Source of the DNA: Shewanella glacialipiscicola | Lineage (GTDB): Bacteria > Pseudomonadota > Gammaproteobacteria > Enterobacterales > Shewanellaceae | DNA: 64,000 bases | Assembly (NCBI RefSeq): GCF_023283485.1 | Contig: NZ_JAKILU010000008.1 | Coordinates: forward strand, 62,001 to 126,000 | Direction of reading: 5' to 3' | Shown: positions 38,753 to 49,433 of the stretch, piece after piece | Position numbering within the stretch: the first letter of the stretch is position 1 | Layout of the letters: each line of letters begins with the position of its first letter | The notes under the pieces: model-generated | What the model saw: the letters and a program-made list of their open reading frames with translations, nothing else | What the model was told of the DNA's origin: nothing | The model's database searches: none | Program-made: the position numbers and the translations under genes

Positions 38753-39748
38753 TTAACGGTTTAATACAGCAAGATCAAAGCTTAAGTACCAATCGCGGAT
38801 TTTAGGGAAATGATCGGTTGGCGCATCCCAATGCGTCAACATATCCGCATGGCCGTAATCATGTTTAAAGCCATTCGCCTTAGATAACAAAGTCGATTTT
38901 ATCCGCTTAAAGCCACACTCACTAACCATATCTGCGACATCTTCTGGATGCCCTAACACGTTATCATTTTGCCCTGAAATGAACCAAGCAGTGGGCCAAT
39001 CAGCGCGCTTTGCCGCTTTTGCATAATCAAAGCCATCGTCGTGATCACGCCAATCACCTCGCACCCAATCAATGCTCTGCACTAACGAGGCTCGGCTTTC
39101 GTTGTCCATACCGATACGCAACTTATCAGCAGCAAGATAACCTTGCCCCATCGCTAAGCCCGGCGCTAGGCGGTTCCAAAAAACATCAACCATCAACCAC
39201 TTTTTAAACGACTTCACTCGAATAGTGCGCTTGCTGCCAAAAGTCAGCAGTGAGCGAACGCTTTGCTGCAAAGTAGGATAACGCGCCAGACTACTCGCCA
39301 TTAACACGCCGCCCCAAGAATGGGCGCACCAATGCACTTGTGAGGGCGCGACGATTTTTTTCGCTTGAGCCATTGTTTGTTGTTGGCAGGCTGTTTGATG
39401 TAAATCGAGAATGGCTTGTTGCACTAAAGGTAGCTGCTCACGGATCACCTCCCCCTGCCCAAGGGTAAAATCACGATTAATCTTAGGCAAGCTAAGCCCT
39501 CTTCCTGCGGTATCGAGTACATATACCACAAATCCCGCTTTAGCGAGAAAACAGCCAAGACCGCGGCCACTCTGGCTATAGAACACCCGTCCATTAGACA
39601 TAGCGCCATGGAGCATTAAGATAGGGGTTTTAGAAAAATCAGCCGCTGCCGGTAATAACTGGCGTAAATGCAGCTGACCATCGCGATACGGCAGATAGAT
39701 TGAGGACTGTGAAAGGGTCGAAATAGCGTTTGAGGTCAGCGGAGTCAA
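38753..39748 (-). CDS. Alpha/beta-hydrolase family protein
   Basis: 331 aa. An oxyanion region (MLHGAMSNGRVF) is followed by the nucleophile elbow AHSWGG (about residue 145), a likely acid (ISGQNDNVLG) and a C-terminal His (YGHADMLTHWD). Esterase or lipase activity is expected, with the substrate unknown. There is no signal peptide. It is convergent with the large PilZ gene, whose stop is only 5 bp away. It is separated from serB by 126 bp. Confidence 0.88.
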   Translation of the reverse strand: MTPLTSNAISTLSQSSIYLPYRDGQLHLRQLLPAAADFSKTPILMLHGAMSNGRVFYSQSGRGLGCFLAKAGFVVYVLDTAGRGLSLPKINRDFTLGQGEVIREQLPLVQQAILDLHQTACQQQTMAQAKKIVAPSQVHWCAHSWGGVLMASSLARYPTLQQSVRSLLTFGSKRTIRVKSFKKWLMVDVFWNRLAPGLAMGQGYLAADKLRIGMDNESRASLVQSIDWVRGDWRDHDDGFDYAKAAKRADWPTAWFISGQNDNVLGHPEDVADMVSECGFKRIKSTLLSKANGFKHDYGHADMLTHWDAPTDHFPKIRDWYLSFDLAVLNR

Positions 39749-39874
39749 AATAAGTCACAGGTAGTTTATCAATTTATCTAAACTACCAGCTCATTAATAA
39801 AAGACAAGAGCCATTACTCTAATCATTGCCTTAGCCTTATGCCAAAAGCATTATTCCAACTGATATCTAACGGT

Positions 39875-40858
39875 TTACATTTGTAAAAGGTATGGCAAAA
39901 CCCGCAAATCTAAATGACGAATATTCGCATCTGCCGCCGCCGCAAGCTTAGGTTTGGCATGAAAAGCAATACCAAAATCAGCGGCCATCACCATAGGAAT
40001 ATCATTAGCGCCATCGCCAATAGCAACTCTCTGGCCTTTGGCTATGTTCCACTGCTCGCTACAACGTTCAACCACATCTGCTTTAAACTGCGCGTCCACC
40101 ACTTTGCCCGTCACTTCTCCAGCGAGTTTTCCGTTAGTAATCACTAACTCATTCGCAAAGGCGGCATCGAGTCTTAGCAGCTGCTTTAAATGACCAACAA
40201 ACGGTGTAAAGCCACCAGATGCAACAACTAAACGCCAGCCATGGGATTTGAGTTCCACTAACATAGACTCAAGCCCTTGCATCAAAGGCAAGTTAGCGCA
40301 CAAGGTCGATATAATATTGGCATCGGCACCTTTAAGCTGCGCCACACGTTGACGCAGGCTCTGCTCAAAATCCAGCTCGCCTTGCATGGCGCGCTCCGTT
40401 ATCGCCGCTACGCGCGCTCCTACGCCCGCCATTGCCGCTAATTCATCAATACACTCTATTTGAATTGCCGTTGAATCCATGTCCATGACCAGAAGGCCGG
40501 GATGATTCAAACGGGGTAAAGCCAACGTGATCACATGTAGCTCAGCGACAGACAGGGGAAATGCCTCGAGTTGCGCCTGTGATAAAGGGCTGACCAGTGC
40601 CAACTCAATACAATGTAAACCGACTTGGCGCTCAATATCGCTAATGCCGATAATTTGGGAGGACTGAGCCAGCAGGGCTATCCACGCCGATAAACTCGCC
40701 TGTGCTGATATATCTTGGTAGATAATCCTTAAACGTGCGGAATCTGCTGGTATCGCTGACTCCTGATAACGTTCAAACACTTGCCCTTGGCGTTCAAACC
40801 TAAGGGAATGATCAGCAGCTAACCACAAAAAAAGCGCATCTTGATTCAAGCTTTCCAT
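39875..40858 (-). CDS. serB: SerB, phosphoserine phosphatase
   Basis: About 327 aa HAD-family enzyme for the last step of serine synthesis. Motif I is VMDMDSTAIQIECIDELA (D-x-D-S-T), motif II the Ser in VVASGGFT, and motif III GDGANDIPMV. The N-terminal 120 residues are the variable ACT-like extension of gammaproteobacterial SerB. A TTG at 40876 gives a longer frame, but the ATG at 40858 preceded (12 nt) by GGAG is preferred. It is divergent from the AhpA/Smp-like gene, as in other gammaproteobacteria. Confidence 0.95.
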   Translation of the reverse strand: MESLNQDALFLWLAADHSLRFERQGQVFERYQESAIPADSARLRIIYQDISAQASLSAWIALLAQSSQIIGISDIERQVGLHCIELALVSPLSQAQLEAFPLSVAELHVITLALPRLNHPGLLVMDMDSTAIQIECIDELAAMAGVGARVAAITERAMQGELDFEQSLRQRVAQLKGADANIISTLCANLPLMQGLESMLVELKSHGWRLVVASGGFTPFVGHLKQLLRLDAAFANELVITNGKLAGEVTGKVVDAQFKADVVERCSEQWNIAKGQRVAIGDGANDIPMVMAADFGIAFHAKPKLAAAADANIRHLDLRVLPYLLQM

Positions 40859-40922
40859 CTGACTTAAATTCTCCAACTATCGGGCTTACTCAGAATCAAT
40901 TATGATGAGGTAAGCGCTCTAC

Positions 40923-41933
40923 ATGTTAAGGGTCAAAGTGTTATATCTTAAAGGGCTAAAGAAAAGCCATAAAATCAGTAGGCTGATCCAAATAGCTGTG
41001 GCATTCGCCCTCATCATCGGCCTAGTGCAGCTGTGGCAAACAAGCCTACTACAAGGTCAGCTGCTTCTAAAGAGCCAAACTCAAAAGATGGCAAGATTAC
41101 TGGTGCAACAAACCGCCTATGGCGCTGCGCCCGCACTACAACTACAAAATGATGAGCAGCTGCAATGGCTTGCTAGCGCTTTGGTGGAAGATCCTAAGGT
41201 GATGTCTGCCGCTATCTTCAGTGACCAAGGCATACGACTATCCTTCGCCCAAAGCATTACTAAGGATGTGATCGACCCTGACTCCGAAGAAATGAATTTG
41301 CTGCTCAGCAAATACCCTCCTTATGTGGAGCCTGTGCTGCAAGAGGGTAAAAACTTAGGCTATGTCGAAGTTAGGCTGGATACCAAATTATTTTTCAACG
41401 AAATCAAAGAAGCTCATAATTTAAACATGGAGCAGCAACAAATTATGCTGCTCGTTGCAGGCTTGATTGGTATGTTGCTTTCACGCTCATTATCTTTCAA
41501 ACGCGCCGACTTCGATCGCCGCCGCACCCGCGTAAAGTTACGTAAAACGCCGAAAAAAGCAAAGAAATCGAAGAAAAAAACCGTAGTGAAAGAGCCTACT
41601 GAAAAAACCACTGATGAAGCGGCGCAAGTGTCAACCGAGGGTCAGCCCATAGCAGCAAAAGCCGCTGAGCATACTGAAACGCCAAAAGCTGTAATAGATG
41701 CTGTAGATGAGATAAACGTACAAAAAAAGGCGACTAAAGCGTCAACAAAAGCACAAACGGCACAAACGAGTGCCCAAGTTGAAAACGCCAATGATGATGC
41801 GAGTCAAGCAGCCCCCATCAAAGCAAAACCTAAAGTGAAAACGGTCCGCCGCATAACCCATGCAGCGAAAGCTAACGTAGAAGCTAAAGCTTCAATAAAG
41901 CCCAACGATATCGACACCGACCCAACGGGTTAA
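40923..41933 (+). CDS. AhpA/YtjB (Smp)-like membrane protein with long charged tail
   Basis: 336 aa. The N-terminal 195 residues match the Smp/YtjB family: membrane helix (about 20-42), extracytoplasmic domain, second helix (about 172-190). It is divergent from serB, the usual neighbour. From about 195 to the end is a Lys/Ala/Thr/Glu-rich disordered tail (for example KKAKKSKKKTVVKEPTEKTT), longer and more repetitive than in E. coli Smp. It lies in the cytoplasm if the two-helix topology holds. A GTG at 40938 with AAGGG 5 nt upstream is an alternative start. Confidence 0.85.
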   Translation: MLRVKVLYLKGLKKSHKISRLIQIAVAFALIIGLVQLWQTSLLQGQLLLKSQTQKMARLLVQQTAYGAAPALQLQNDEQLQWLASALVEDPKVMSAAIFSDQGIRLSFAQSITKDVIDPDSEEMNLLLSKYPPYVEPVLQEGKNLGYVEVRLDTKLFFNEIKEAHNLNMEQQQIMLLVAGLIGMLLSRSLSFKRADFDRRRTRVKLRKTPKKAKKSKKKTVVKEPTEKTTDEAAQVSTEGQPIAAKAAEHTETPKAVIDAVDEINVQKKATKASTKAQTAQTSAQVENANDDASQAAPIKAKPKVKTVRRITHAAKANVEAKASIKPNDIDTDPTG

Positions 41934-41979
41934 GCGCTAAATAACCCAGACAAATAGATAACACGCTAAAATCGCCATA

Positions 41980-42010
41980 AAAAAAGGTTCGCAATGCGAA
42001 CCCTTTTCTT
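41980..42010. terminator. Bidirectional terminator between the Smp-like gene and deoD
   Basis: GGTTCGCAATGCGAACC (41986-42002) is a perfect stem with an A-run before and a T-rich run after, serving both converging genes. Confidence 0.88.
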
Positions 42011-42046
42011 ATAGTACATTGTTACAGAGTAACAACTACCTCATAA

Positions 42047-42757
42047 TTACAGCGTAATCGCCGCTTCTAATGTCATGATAATCATGTCATTGAATGTGGT
42101 TTGACGCTCTTCAGCAGAAGTTTTTTCACCCGTACGGATGTGATCAGATACAGTCACAACACACAGAGCACGAGCACCAAATTCATGGGCTACGCCGTAC
42201 AAACCAGCCGCTTCCATTTCGACGCCGAGTACGCCCATCTTCTCCATCACGTCGAACATTTGTGGATCAGGCGTGTAAAATAAATCCGCAGAGAAAATAT
42301 TACCAACGCGAACTTTAATGCCTCTGGCTTTAGCTGATTCGATAACAGCATTCATCAGTTCATAGTCAGCAATGGCAGCAAAGTCTTGGCCTTTAAAACG
42401 TAAACGGTTAACCGCTGAGTCAGTACAAGCGCCCATACCGATGATCACGTCACGTACTTTAACGTCAGTGCTAATTGCACCACAAGTACCCACACGGATC
42501 AGATTTTTAACACCGTAATCACGAATCAATTCAGTTGCATAAATAGAGCATGAAGGAATACCCATGCCAGAACCCATTACTGAAATACGCTTACCTTTAT
42601 AGGTACCCGTAAAACCAAGCATGTTTCGAACATCAGTCACTTGCTCAACATTTTCTAAGAATGTTTCAGCAATATATTTTGCACGTAATGGATCGCCAGG
42701 AAACAACATAGTTTCAGCGAATGCGCCCTCTACAGCATTAATGTGTGGTGTTGCCAT
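42047..42757 (-). CDS. deoD: DeoD, purine nucleoside phosphorylase
   Basis: 236 aa hexameric-type phosphorylase. [12 protein letters not shown] holds the phosphate-binding Arg, [11 protein letters not shown] is the family signature, MEAAGLYG is the ribose-binding part, and the catalytic Asp lies in VTVSDHI. It cleaves purine (deoxy)nucleosides to base and (deoxy)ribose 1-phosphate, which DeoB then converts. It is last in the deoCABD order, 92 bp after deoB. Confidence 0.97.
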   Translation of the reverse strand: MATPHINAVEGAFAETMLFPGDPLRAKYIAETFLENVEQVTDVRNMLGFTGTYKGKRISVMGSGMGIPSCSIYATELIRDYGVKNLIRVGTCGAISTDVKVRDVIIGMGACTDSAVNRLRFKGQDFAAIADYELMNAVIESAKARGIKVRVGNIFSADLFYTPDPQMFDVMEKMGVLGVEMEAAGLYGVAHEFGARALCVVTVSDHIRTGEKTSAEERQTTFNDMIIMTLEAAITL

Positions 42758-42849
42758 CGAAATAACCCCTGTTTATTTTATTAAGACTTAAGTCTTTGTT
42801 TACTGGCGGCAAATGTTAGCCGCCAAATCGAACTCAATACTAATCTTGC

Positions 42850-44064
42850 TTATAAAAACGATTCGCCATAGGCCATAGGCTCAAGCTTAAAATGACTCGC
42901 AATAGATTGGCCAATATCGGCAAAACTTTTACGACGACCCAAAGAGCCAGCTTTCAATCCAGCGCCAAAGGCTAATACTGGCACATATTCACGGGTGTGA
43001 TCGCTACCCGGCCATGTTGGATCACAACCGTGATCCGCAGTTAAAATCAGTAAATCATCTTCACCTAATAGTGCCAGCATTTCAGGTAAACGGGCATCGA
43101 AATATTCAAGCCCCTTAGCATATCCAGCCACATCACGGCGATGACCATAATGAGAGTCAAAATCCACGAAGTTGGTAAACACGATAGTGTTATCGCCAGC
43201 AGATTTCACTTCGGCTAGCGTTGCATCAAAAAGTGCTTCGAGACCATTTGCCTTCACTTTTTTAGTGATACCGCAATATGCATAAATATCGGCAATCTTG
43301 CCCACACTCACGACTTCACCGCCCGCTTCTTTCAGCTTATCTAATACGGTTTTTGCTGGTGGCTCGAGCGAATAATCCTTACGGTTGCCAGTACGAGCAA
43401 AGTCACTTGGGCCAGTACCATCAAATGGGCGGGCAATGACGCGACCTATATTATAAGGCTCTAACTCTTCACGGGTAATTTCGCATAAACGGTAAAGATT
43501 TTCTAAACCGAAGGTTTCTTCATGACAGGCGATTTGGAATACTGAATCGGCTGAGGTATAGAAAATAGGCATGCCAGAGCGCATATGCTCTTCGCCTAAC
43601 TCTTCTAAAATGGTTGTACCAGAGGCATGACAATTACCTAAGAAACCCTCTAGACCCGCACGGGCTAAAATCTTATCCGTCAGCTCTTTAGGGAAAGAAT
43701 TTTGGTGCTCGCTAAAGTAGCCCCATTCGAATAGTACGGGTACACCCGCCATTTCCCAGTGACCGCTCGGGGTATCTTTACCTGAACTTAATTCCTGCGC
43801 ATGACCATAAGCACCAATCAGTTCAACATTGTCGCCAAAACCTGGGGCAAAGGCACCCGTACTTTCCATCGCGGCATGGCCTAGGCCTAAGCGCGATAAA
43901 TGAGGTAATTTAAGTGGACCTTCGCGGCCAATATCAGCTTTGCCTTCAGCACAGGCCTTGGCAATATGACCAAAAGTATCGGAACCGACATCACCAAAGC
44001 TTGCTGCATCTGCAGAAGCACCGACTCCAAAGGAGTCCAACATCATAATAATGGTACGTTTCAT
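42850..44064 (-). CDS. deoB: DeoB, phosphopentomutase
   Basis: 404 aa alkaline-phosphatase-superfamily enzyme. [18 protein letters not shown] carries N-terminal metal ligands, and [17 protein letters not shown] carries the C-terminal metal ligands. It converts (deoxy)ribose 1-phosphate to the 5-phosphate for DeoC. It begins 9 bp after the deoA stop, so the two are translated from one message. Confidence 0.97.
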   Translation of the reverse strand: MKRTIIMMLDSFGVGASADAASFGDVGSDTFGHIAKACAEGKADIGREGPLKLPHLSRLGLGHAAMESTGAFAPGFGDNVELIGAYGHAQELSSGKDTPSGHWEMAGVPVLFEWGYFSEHQNSFPKELTDKILARAGLEGFLGNCHASGTTILEELGEEHMRSGMPIFYTSADSVFQIACHEETFGLENLYRLCEITREELEPYNIGRVIARPFDGTGPSDFARTGNRKDYSLEPPAKTVLDKLKEAGGEVVSVGKIADIYAYCGITKKVKANGLEALFDATLAEVKSAGDNTIVFTNFVDFDSHYGHRRDVAGYAKGLEYFDARLPEMLALLGEDDLLILTADHGCDPTWPGSDHTREYVPVLAFGAGLKAGSLGRRKSFADIGQSIASHFKLEPMAYGESFL

Positions 44065-44073
44065 AATCTTTCC

Positions 44074-45405
44074 TTAAAGATCCGATGCACGAATATAGGC
44101 ATAGATCTCAGGTGTTTTTTCTGGAGCGGTTTCACCAATGTGAATCGCTTTTTTCACCGCTGCTTCTGCTTCAGCGAAGGCGGCTTCAGACTGTGCGTGG
44201 ATAACCGCAATCGGAGTCGATGAATCCACTTTATCGCCTAAGGCGCACACTTGGGTTAACCCAACACTATAATCGAGTGCATCACCAGGCTTACGGCGGC
44301 CACCACCTAAGGTCACCACAGCTAAACCAAGCTCGCGAGTATCCATGCTATGGGCATAACCTTGTATATCAGCAAAAACAGGACGAATGATTTGTGACTG
44401 AGGCAGGTATTTACTGTAGTTTTCAACAAAATCGACCGGTCCGCCCAGACCCGATATCATCTTGCCAAAAATTTCAGCTGCGCGGCCATTATCGAGTACA
44501 CGATTTAATTTAGCGCGAGCGTCAGCTTCATTACTTGCAAGACCGCCAAGCAGCAACATTTCAGCGCAAAGGCCCATAGTGACTTCATACAAGCGTGGAT
44601 TACGGTAAACCCCCGTTAAAAAGTCGATGGCTTCTTTCACCTCAACGGCATTACCAGCACAAGATGCAAGCACTTGATTCATATCAGTAAGCAAAGCTGT
44701 CGTTTTAGTACCCGCGCCATTAGCAACGGCGGCGATACTGCGAGCTAATTCTTCAGATGCCTCATAGGTCGGCATGAAAGCCCCGCTGCCGACTTTTACA
44801 TCCATCGCCAGTGCGTCTAAATTACAAGCTAATTTCTTAGACAGAATCGATGCTGTGATGAGGGAGATAGATTCAACAGTGGCAGTATTATCGCGGATAG
44901 AATAGAAGCGTTTATCAGCAGGCACTAGATCGCCCGTTTGACCAATAATGGCCACACCGACCTCTTTAACCACTTTGCGGAACAACTCACTTGAAGGCTC
45001 AGTTTGATAGCCGGGAATAGCATCAAACTTATCTAAAGTCCCGCCCGTATGACCTAGACCACGCCCAGAAATCATCGGCACATAGCCACCACAAGCCGCA
45101 GCCATGGGGCCAAGCATCAGGCTAATCACATCACCCACACCGCCTGTGCTGTGCTTATCGATAACAGGGCCGTTGAGCCCTAATGATTGCCAATTAAGCA
45201 CAGTGCCAGAATCACGCATTGCAGTTGTTAAAGCGATTCTTTCATCCATATTCATGTCATTAAAGTACACTGCCATGCCTAGTGCGGCAATCTGACCTTC
45301 TGACACGGTATTGGTAGTGATACCTTGAACAAAGAACTGGATTTCTTCAGAACTTAGCGCTAAACCATTACGTTTTTTACGAATAATCTCTTGAGCTAGA
45401 AACAT
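44074..45405 (-). CDS. deoA: DeoA, thymidine phosphorylase
   Basis: 443 aa. The family signature with the phosphate-binding segment is [15 protein letters not shown], and [18 protein letters not shown] follows. It cleaves thymidine or deoxyuridine to base and deoxyribose 1-phosphate. It is in the deo operon between deoC and deoB. The 183-bp gap to deoC contains a hairpin (45558-45578). Confidence 0.97.
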   Translation of the reverse strand: MFLAQEIIRKKRNGLALSSEEIQFFVQGITTNTVSEGQIAALGMAVYFNDMNMDERIALTTAMRDSGTVLNWQSLGLNGPVIDKHSTGGVGDVISLMLGPMAAACGGYVPMISGRGLGHTGGTLDKFDAIPGYQTEPSSELFRKVVKEVGVAIIGQTGDLVPADKRFYSIRDNTATVESISLITASILSKKLACNLDALAMDVKVGSGAFMPTYEASEELARSIAAVANGAGTKTTALLTDMNQVLASCAGNAVEVKEAIDFLTGVYRNPRLYEVTMGLCAEMLLLGGLASNEADARAKLNRVLDNGRAAEIFGKMISGLGGPVDFVENYSKYLPQSQIIRPVFADIQGYAHSMDTRELGLAVVTLGGGRRKPGDALDYSVGLTQVCALGDKVDSSTPIAVIHAQSEAAFAEAEAAVKKAIHIGETAPEKTPEIYAYIRASDL

Positions 45406-45557
45406 GATACTGCCTCCAAGATAGGCACCAGCAATAGGATTACCAGTGCTTATCTTTGCAATGAAACATCAAAACGGTAGTAATGTTACAAGTTGATACT
45501 ATCGAAGTTTTGAGTTCGTCAAATAGATTTAGGTCACACTTAATTAGATTCGCTTTA

Positions 45558-45578
45558 CGCTGATAGTATTAATCAGCG
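45558..45578 (-). repeat. Hairpin between deoC and deoA
   Basis: The 7-bp stem CGCTGAT / ATCAGCG has a 7-nt loop, 11 bp after the deoC stop on the transcribed strand. No long T-run follows, so it may be a processing or partial termination signal setting deoC against deoAB expression. Confidence 0.45.
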
Positions 45579-45588
45579 CAATATACGA

Positions 45589-46359
45589 TTAATAGCCTTG
45601 AGTTGGCTTAGGTGCATCGGCTAATTCTAAGGTATTTAACAAGCTATTAAGTAAGCTTGATGCGCCGAATCTAAAGGTACGTGGAGTGATCCAATCAGCA
45701 CCTAAAATACGTTCCGCAACACCCAAAAACTCTGCCGCTTGCGCCGCATCACGAACACCACCAGCAGGCTTAAATCCTACTTGGGTATTCTTCTCGCTGA
45801 TCACGGTCAACATAATTTCAGCCGCTTCAAGCGTGGCATTTACAGGCACTTTGCCGGTAGAGGTTTTAATGAAATCCGCACCCGCATCGATTGATAGTTC
45901 AGATGCACGACGGATAAGCGCAGGATCGGCTAACACGCCAGATTCGATAATGACTTTAAGTAACACTTCACCACAGGCTTCTTTACAGGCTTTAACGAGT
46001 TCAAATCCAACTGTTTCATTGCCTTCCATCAGCGCGCGATAAGGGAATACCACGTCAACCTCGTCAGCGCCATAGGCGACTGCTGCGCGAGTTTCTAGCA
46101 CTGCAATAGCGATATCATCGTTACCATGGGGGAAGTTGGTCACAGTCGCGATTTGGATATCTTCAGCACCGAGCTCATCTAAGGTTTTACGTGCAATGGG
46201 GATAAAGCGAGGATAAATACAAATAGCCGCAGTATTGCCAGCAGGTGTTTTCGCTTTGTGGCATAGGTCGATGACTTTTTGATCGGTATCGTCATCATTC
46301 AACGTCGTTAAGTCCATTAACTCAATGGCGCGTTGTGCTGTTTTTTTTAAATCAGTCAT
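45589..46359 (-). CDS. deoC: DeoC, deoxyribose-phosphate aldolase
   Basis: 256 aa from the ATG at 46359, which has GGAG 7 nt upstream; a longer frame to 46413 lacks a ribosome site. The Schiff-base Lys lies in [11 protein letters not shown], with a second active-site Lys in [12 protein letters not shown] and the proton-relay Asp in DEVDVVFP. It splits deoxyribose 5-phosphate into acetaldehyde and glyceraldehyde 3-phosphate. It is first of the deo genes, with a CytR-like site in its leader. Confidence 0.96.
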   Translation of the reverse strand: MTDLKKTAQRAIELMDLTTLNDDDTDQKVIDLCHKAKTPAGNTAAICIYPRFIPIARKTLDELGAEDIQIATVTNFPHGNDDIAIAVLETRAAVAYGADEVDVVFPYRALMEGNETVGFELVKACKEACGEVLLKVIIESGVLADPALIRRASELSIDAGADFIKTSTGKVPVNATLEAAEIMLTVISEKNTQVGFKPAGGVRDAAQAAEFLGVAERILGADWITPRTFRFGASSLLNSLLNTLELADAPKPTQGY

Positions 46360-46398
46360 AATTGCTCTCCAAAATAAAAATAAAATGAATAGAAATGA

Positions 46399-46414
46399 GT
46401 TGCACAAAAGCAAC
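46399..46414 (-). promoter_or_regulatory. Candidate CytR-type operator upstream of deoC
   Basis: GTTGC-(6)-GCAAC is an inverted repeat matching the GTTGC core used by CytR, the nucleoside-responsive repressor. It lies 40-55 bp before the deoC ATG. It was found by eye and is a short motif, so it is only a candidate. Confidence 0.4.
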
Positions 46415-46722
46415 GCTTAAGAGGTGGCATTATTTGATTATTGTTATATGGCCGAGCCTTCAGGCGGTGCCGAGTAATTTGCTGTTACAAACTATCTTGT
46501 TGTAGGTATTCAATCTTGCCTAACCCCTAAGAGTATAAGCATCCTGACACTTAAATAACATATAAGTGACCACGACTTGAATCCTTGAAGACCGGAAGAG
46601 AGGATACGAATAAAGTCTTGTTCCTACTTTTCCGCGAAAAATCCGTTTTAGCGCGAGAAAAACATAAACCTTTATATAAACACATTTTTTAGGGTAATAA
46701 GTTTAGATAAAGACTCAGGGTA
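46415..46722. other. Intergenic region between deoC and the OmpK/Tsx-like gene
   Basis: About 300 bp, presumably the deoC promoter region. No small gene is evident. Apart from the CytR-like repeat at its edge, I see no clear operator. Confidence 0.35.
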
Positions 46723-46754
46723 AAACAAAAATGGAGCCGCATAATGCGGCTCCA
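46723..46754 (-). terminator. Rho-independent terminator of the OmpK/Tsx-like gene
   Basis: The perfect stem GGAGCCGCAT / ATGCGGCTCC (46733-46753) is followed on the minus strand by a T-run, 22 bp after the stop. It separates this gene from deoC transcription. Confidence 0.92.
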
Positions 46755-46775
46755 ACAAGCAAGGATTACAAGAGA

Positions 46776-47627
46776 TTAGAACTTGTAAGTTGCTGACAGG
46801 TAGTGCGCCCAACCTGTTGATTCTAAAGCTAGCGCACCAGCACCATCTTCTAACAGGTATACGTCTTTGTAGCCTTTCAAGCCATAACCGACAGCATAAC
46901 GATCTGAGTGCCAGTATAGGCCAAAGAATACGTTACCACCGTTAGTTGTTTTTGGTACGAAAGCAGTTGTGTCTTCGTCGGCACCGAATTGATAATCAAC
47001 GTAACCTTGGAATGACAGGAAGCTCTTGTTATCAAAGAAATGGAAGGGTTTAAACCAGTTAGCAGAGAACTGATATCCATTCCACTCTTTTGCATTCATG
47101 TCGTAGAAACCGTACAGGTTCATACCTGTTTTGCCCAACCAAGGCACGTTTACGTCAGCGCCTACACCCCAGAACGTAGAGTTAACGCCAGAGCCATCAT
47201 TATCGTTAATTAATCCATCCCAGTTGAACAGAGTAGAGAAATAAACTTCTTGGATTGGACCAAAAGATAAATCTTTACCAGTCACTGCATCAATAGAAAC
47301 ACGTGGTGCAAACTTCATGAACAATTTGCTTTTGCCAGTGCCTGGATTTTTATCACCATTGCTTGATGTTTCGTTGGCCAAGTTGAATACATCAACATAG
47401 CCATATAGATCGAATACGCCAGAACGACCGCCAAATTCCATTTCTAAATAGTTATGCTGATCGCCTGATGCTGGGTTCTCTGGCTTTTCACCAATAGAGT
47501 ACATAGCATTGAATTGCATCCACTTATAATCAGTACCGTGAAGATCTGTACGATCAGCAGCAAATGCGTTGCCAGAGATTGCAGCTACGGCAGTAGCGGC
47601 TAAAGCTAAAGTTTTAACGTTTTTCAT
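46776..47627 (-). CDS. ompK: Nucleoside-specific outer-membrane channel (Tsx/OmpK family)
   Basis: About 283 aa with a signal peptide (MKNVKTLALAATAVAAISG, cleaved after NAFA). Alternating beta strands rich in aromatic residues end in a C-terminal Phe (HYLSATYKF), as in outer-membrane barrels. FGGRSGVFDLYGYVDVFN and the overall length match the Tsx/OmpK family. It lets nucleosides cross the outer membrane. Upstream starts at 47639 or 47630 are possible, but GGGG placed 6 nt before the ATG at 47627 fits best. It lies between nupC and deoC, so uptake and breakdown are clustered. Confidence 0.92.
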   Translation of the reverse strand: MKNVKTLALAATAVAAISGNAFAADRTDLHGTDYKWMQFNAMYSIGEKPENPASGDQHNYLEMEFGGRSGVFDLYGYVDVFNLANETSSNGDKNPGTGKSKLFMKFAPRVSIDAVTGKDLSFGPIQEVYFSTLFNWDGLINDNDGSGVNSTFWGVGADVNVPWLGKTGMNLYGFYDMNAKEWNGYQFSANWFKPFHFFDNKSFLSFQGYVDYQFGADEDTTAFVPKTTNGGNVFFGLYWHSDRYAVGYGLKGYKDVYLLEDGAGALALESTGWAHYLSATYKF

Positions 47628-47958
47628 CATCAACCCCATTTATCTTATTTACTACCATCAAGGGTAGCGTTCTTTTTGTGGCGTCTGCATTTTACCTAAA
47701 TTAAAGAAAACCTCAATAATCTAGCGCAAAATCACAAACACAAAATTCTTAATTGTGAACAAAGTCGCGACTTTTAAATAATGATTAATTAACTTAATCG
47801 AGTCATCACAACATTTAACACAGAATAACAGCGTCATTGCAGTGCTATTCTGTTTGCTTCAATTGGAGAAATATTCACTACTGGAAAATGGTTGAATTAA
47901 CTTAGGTCCTGACCATGCAGGGCAGGACCTAGTTAGTGGGTATTACCCCAAGTCTGTC
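47628..47958. other. Intergenic region between nupC and the OmpK/Tsx-like gene
   Basis: 331 bp with the OmpK-gene promoter. It includes a weak CRP-like sequence TGTGA-ACAAAG-TCGCG (47754-47769, good left half only), a 7-bp inverted repeat CAGAATA/TATTCTG near 47821-47852, and a hairpin AGGTCCTG/CAGGACCT (47904-47930) after nupC. No coding potential is seen. Confidence 0.4.
47904..47930 (-). terminator. Possible terminator hairpin after nupC
   Basis: The 8-bp stem AGGTCCTG / CAGGACCT lies 28 bp after the nupC stop on the minus strand. The following bases are only weakly T-rich, so efficiency is doubtful. Confidence 0.45.
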
Positions 47959-49257
47959 TTAAATTAGGCTTAAGAACAGACCGGCAATTGTTGCACTCAT
48001 TAAGTTAGCAAGAGAGCCGGCGATAACCGCACGGATGCCCATTCTCGCTAAATCATGACGACGATTAGGAGCCATTGCACCTAAACCACCAAGCAGAATC
48101 GCAATTGAAGATAAGTTAGCAAAGCCACACAGTGCAAACGAAATAATCGCTTGAGTTCTATGGGACATCACAGCCTGTGTCTCAGCAACACATAACGGCA
48201 GACCTTTAACGACATCAGCAGCAACCGCTGTACAAGCCGTTGCAGCATCAGAAATGTAAGGTGCAAAGTTCAAGTAGGCAACGAATTCGTTAATAACGAT
48301 TTTTTGACCAATGAAAGAACCGGCAACTAATGCTTCGTTCCATGGCACACCGATTAGGAATGCTAAAGGCATAAACACATAGCCAAGGATCAATTCTAGT
48401 GTCAATTGTGGGAAACCTACCCAGCCACCGATACCACCAATGATGCCGTTGATCATTGCAATTAAACCAACGAAGGCTAACAACATAGCACCAACGTTAA
48501 GCGCTAAATGCATACCAGATGAAGCACCGGCTGCAGCTGCGTCTAACACGTTTGCTGGTTTATCAGGATCTTCTGGTAAATCGCTCATGTCATTTTTAGC
48601 AACTTCAGTCTCAGGGTGCATCAGTTTAGCCATTAATAGGCCACCTGGTGCTGCCATGAATGAAGCGGCAACTAAGTATTCGATAGGAACGCCCATCTGT
48701 GCGTAACCAGCTAAAACTGAACCCGCGATTGATGCCAAACCACCCACCATGATCGCAAATAATTCAGATTGCGTCATTGTAGGAATGAATGGGCGAACCA
48801 CTAGTGGAGCTTCAGTTTGACCGACGAAGATGTTAGCTGTTGCTGACATAGATTCAGTACGGCTTGTACCTAATGCCTTTTGTAAACCACCACCGATAAT
48901 ACGGATGATCCACTGCATAACACCTAAATAGTAGAGAACCGCAATCAAAGAAGAGAAGAACACGATAACTGGCAATACGTTAACAGCGAAGATAAAGCCA
49001 AGTTTGAAGTTAGCTAAATCGCCGAACAGGAAGCCAATACCGCTTTGTGCGTAACCAATCACGCTAGATACAGCATCAGACACACTTTTCAGAATGTCTT
49101 TACCAATTGGAACATACAATACAAAACCACCGAAGGCAGCCTGAATGGCTAACGCGCCACCCACTGTACGCACATTAATTGCTTTTTTGTTATTTGATAG
49201 GAGGAAACCTATCAAAAGCAGGGTGACCACCCCTACTAAACTCATTAATATATTCAT
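47959..49257 (-). CDS. nupC: NupC-type concentrative nucleoside transporter
   Basis: 432 aa integral membrane protein of the CNT family. Family motifs are [14 protein letters not shown] (the nucleoside-binding QTEAP segment), [13 protein letters not shown] and [13 protein letters not shown] (the NEF segment). It imports nucleosides with Na+ or H+. It lies upstream of ompK and the deo genes on the same strand, forming an uptake-plus-degradation cluster. An inverted repeat GTTG-(5)-CAAC at 49293-49305 is upstream of its start; its meaning is uncertain. Confidence 0.95.
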   Translation of the reverse strand: MNILMSLVGVVTLLLIGFLLSNNKKAINVRTVGGALAIQAAFGGFVLYVPIGKDILKSVSDAVSSVIGYAQSGIGFLFGDLANFKLGFIFAVNVLPVIVFFSSLIAVLYYLGVMQWIIRIIGGGLQKALGTSRTESMSATANIFVGQTEAPLVVRPFIPTMTQSELFAIMVGGLASIAGSVLAGYAQMGVPIEYLVAASFMAAPGGLLMAKLMHPETEVAKNDMSDLPEDPDKPANVLDAAAAGASSGMHLALNVGAMLLAFVGLIAMINGIIGGIGGWVGFPQLTLELILGYVFMPLAFLIGVPWNEALVAGSFIGQKIVINEFVAYLNFAPYISDAATACTAVAADVVKGLPLCVAETQAVMSHRTQAIISFALCGFANLSSIAILLGGLGAMAPNRRHDLARMGIRAVIAGSLANLMSATIAGLFLSLI

Positions 49258-49433
49258 TAACCATCACCCTATTGTTAACACTTTTTAATTATGTTGTTAA
49301 TCAACCTATTTCCGAGTCAGATTATACCCGAGGCAAAGTCGAAAATCGTCGTTTTGATCATATTTTTGGAGTTTAATTTCAACCGCTTAGTACTCCCCCC
49401 AAGTGCGATCGACACCTGTTTATTTAAAAACTA

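Noticed and set aside
47754..47769. CRP site before the OmpK/Tsx-like gene
   Set aside because: Only the left half (TGTGA) is good. The right half matches poorly, so it is mentioned but not claimed.
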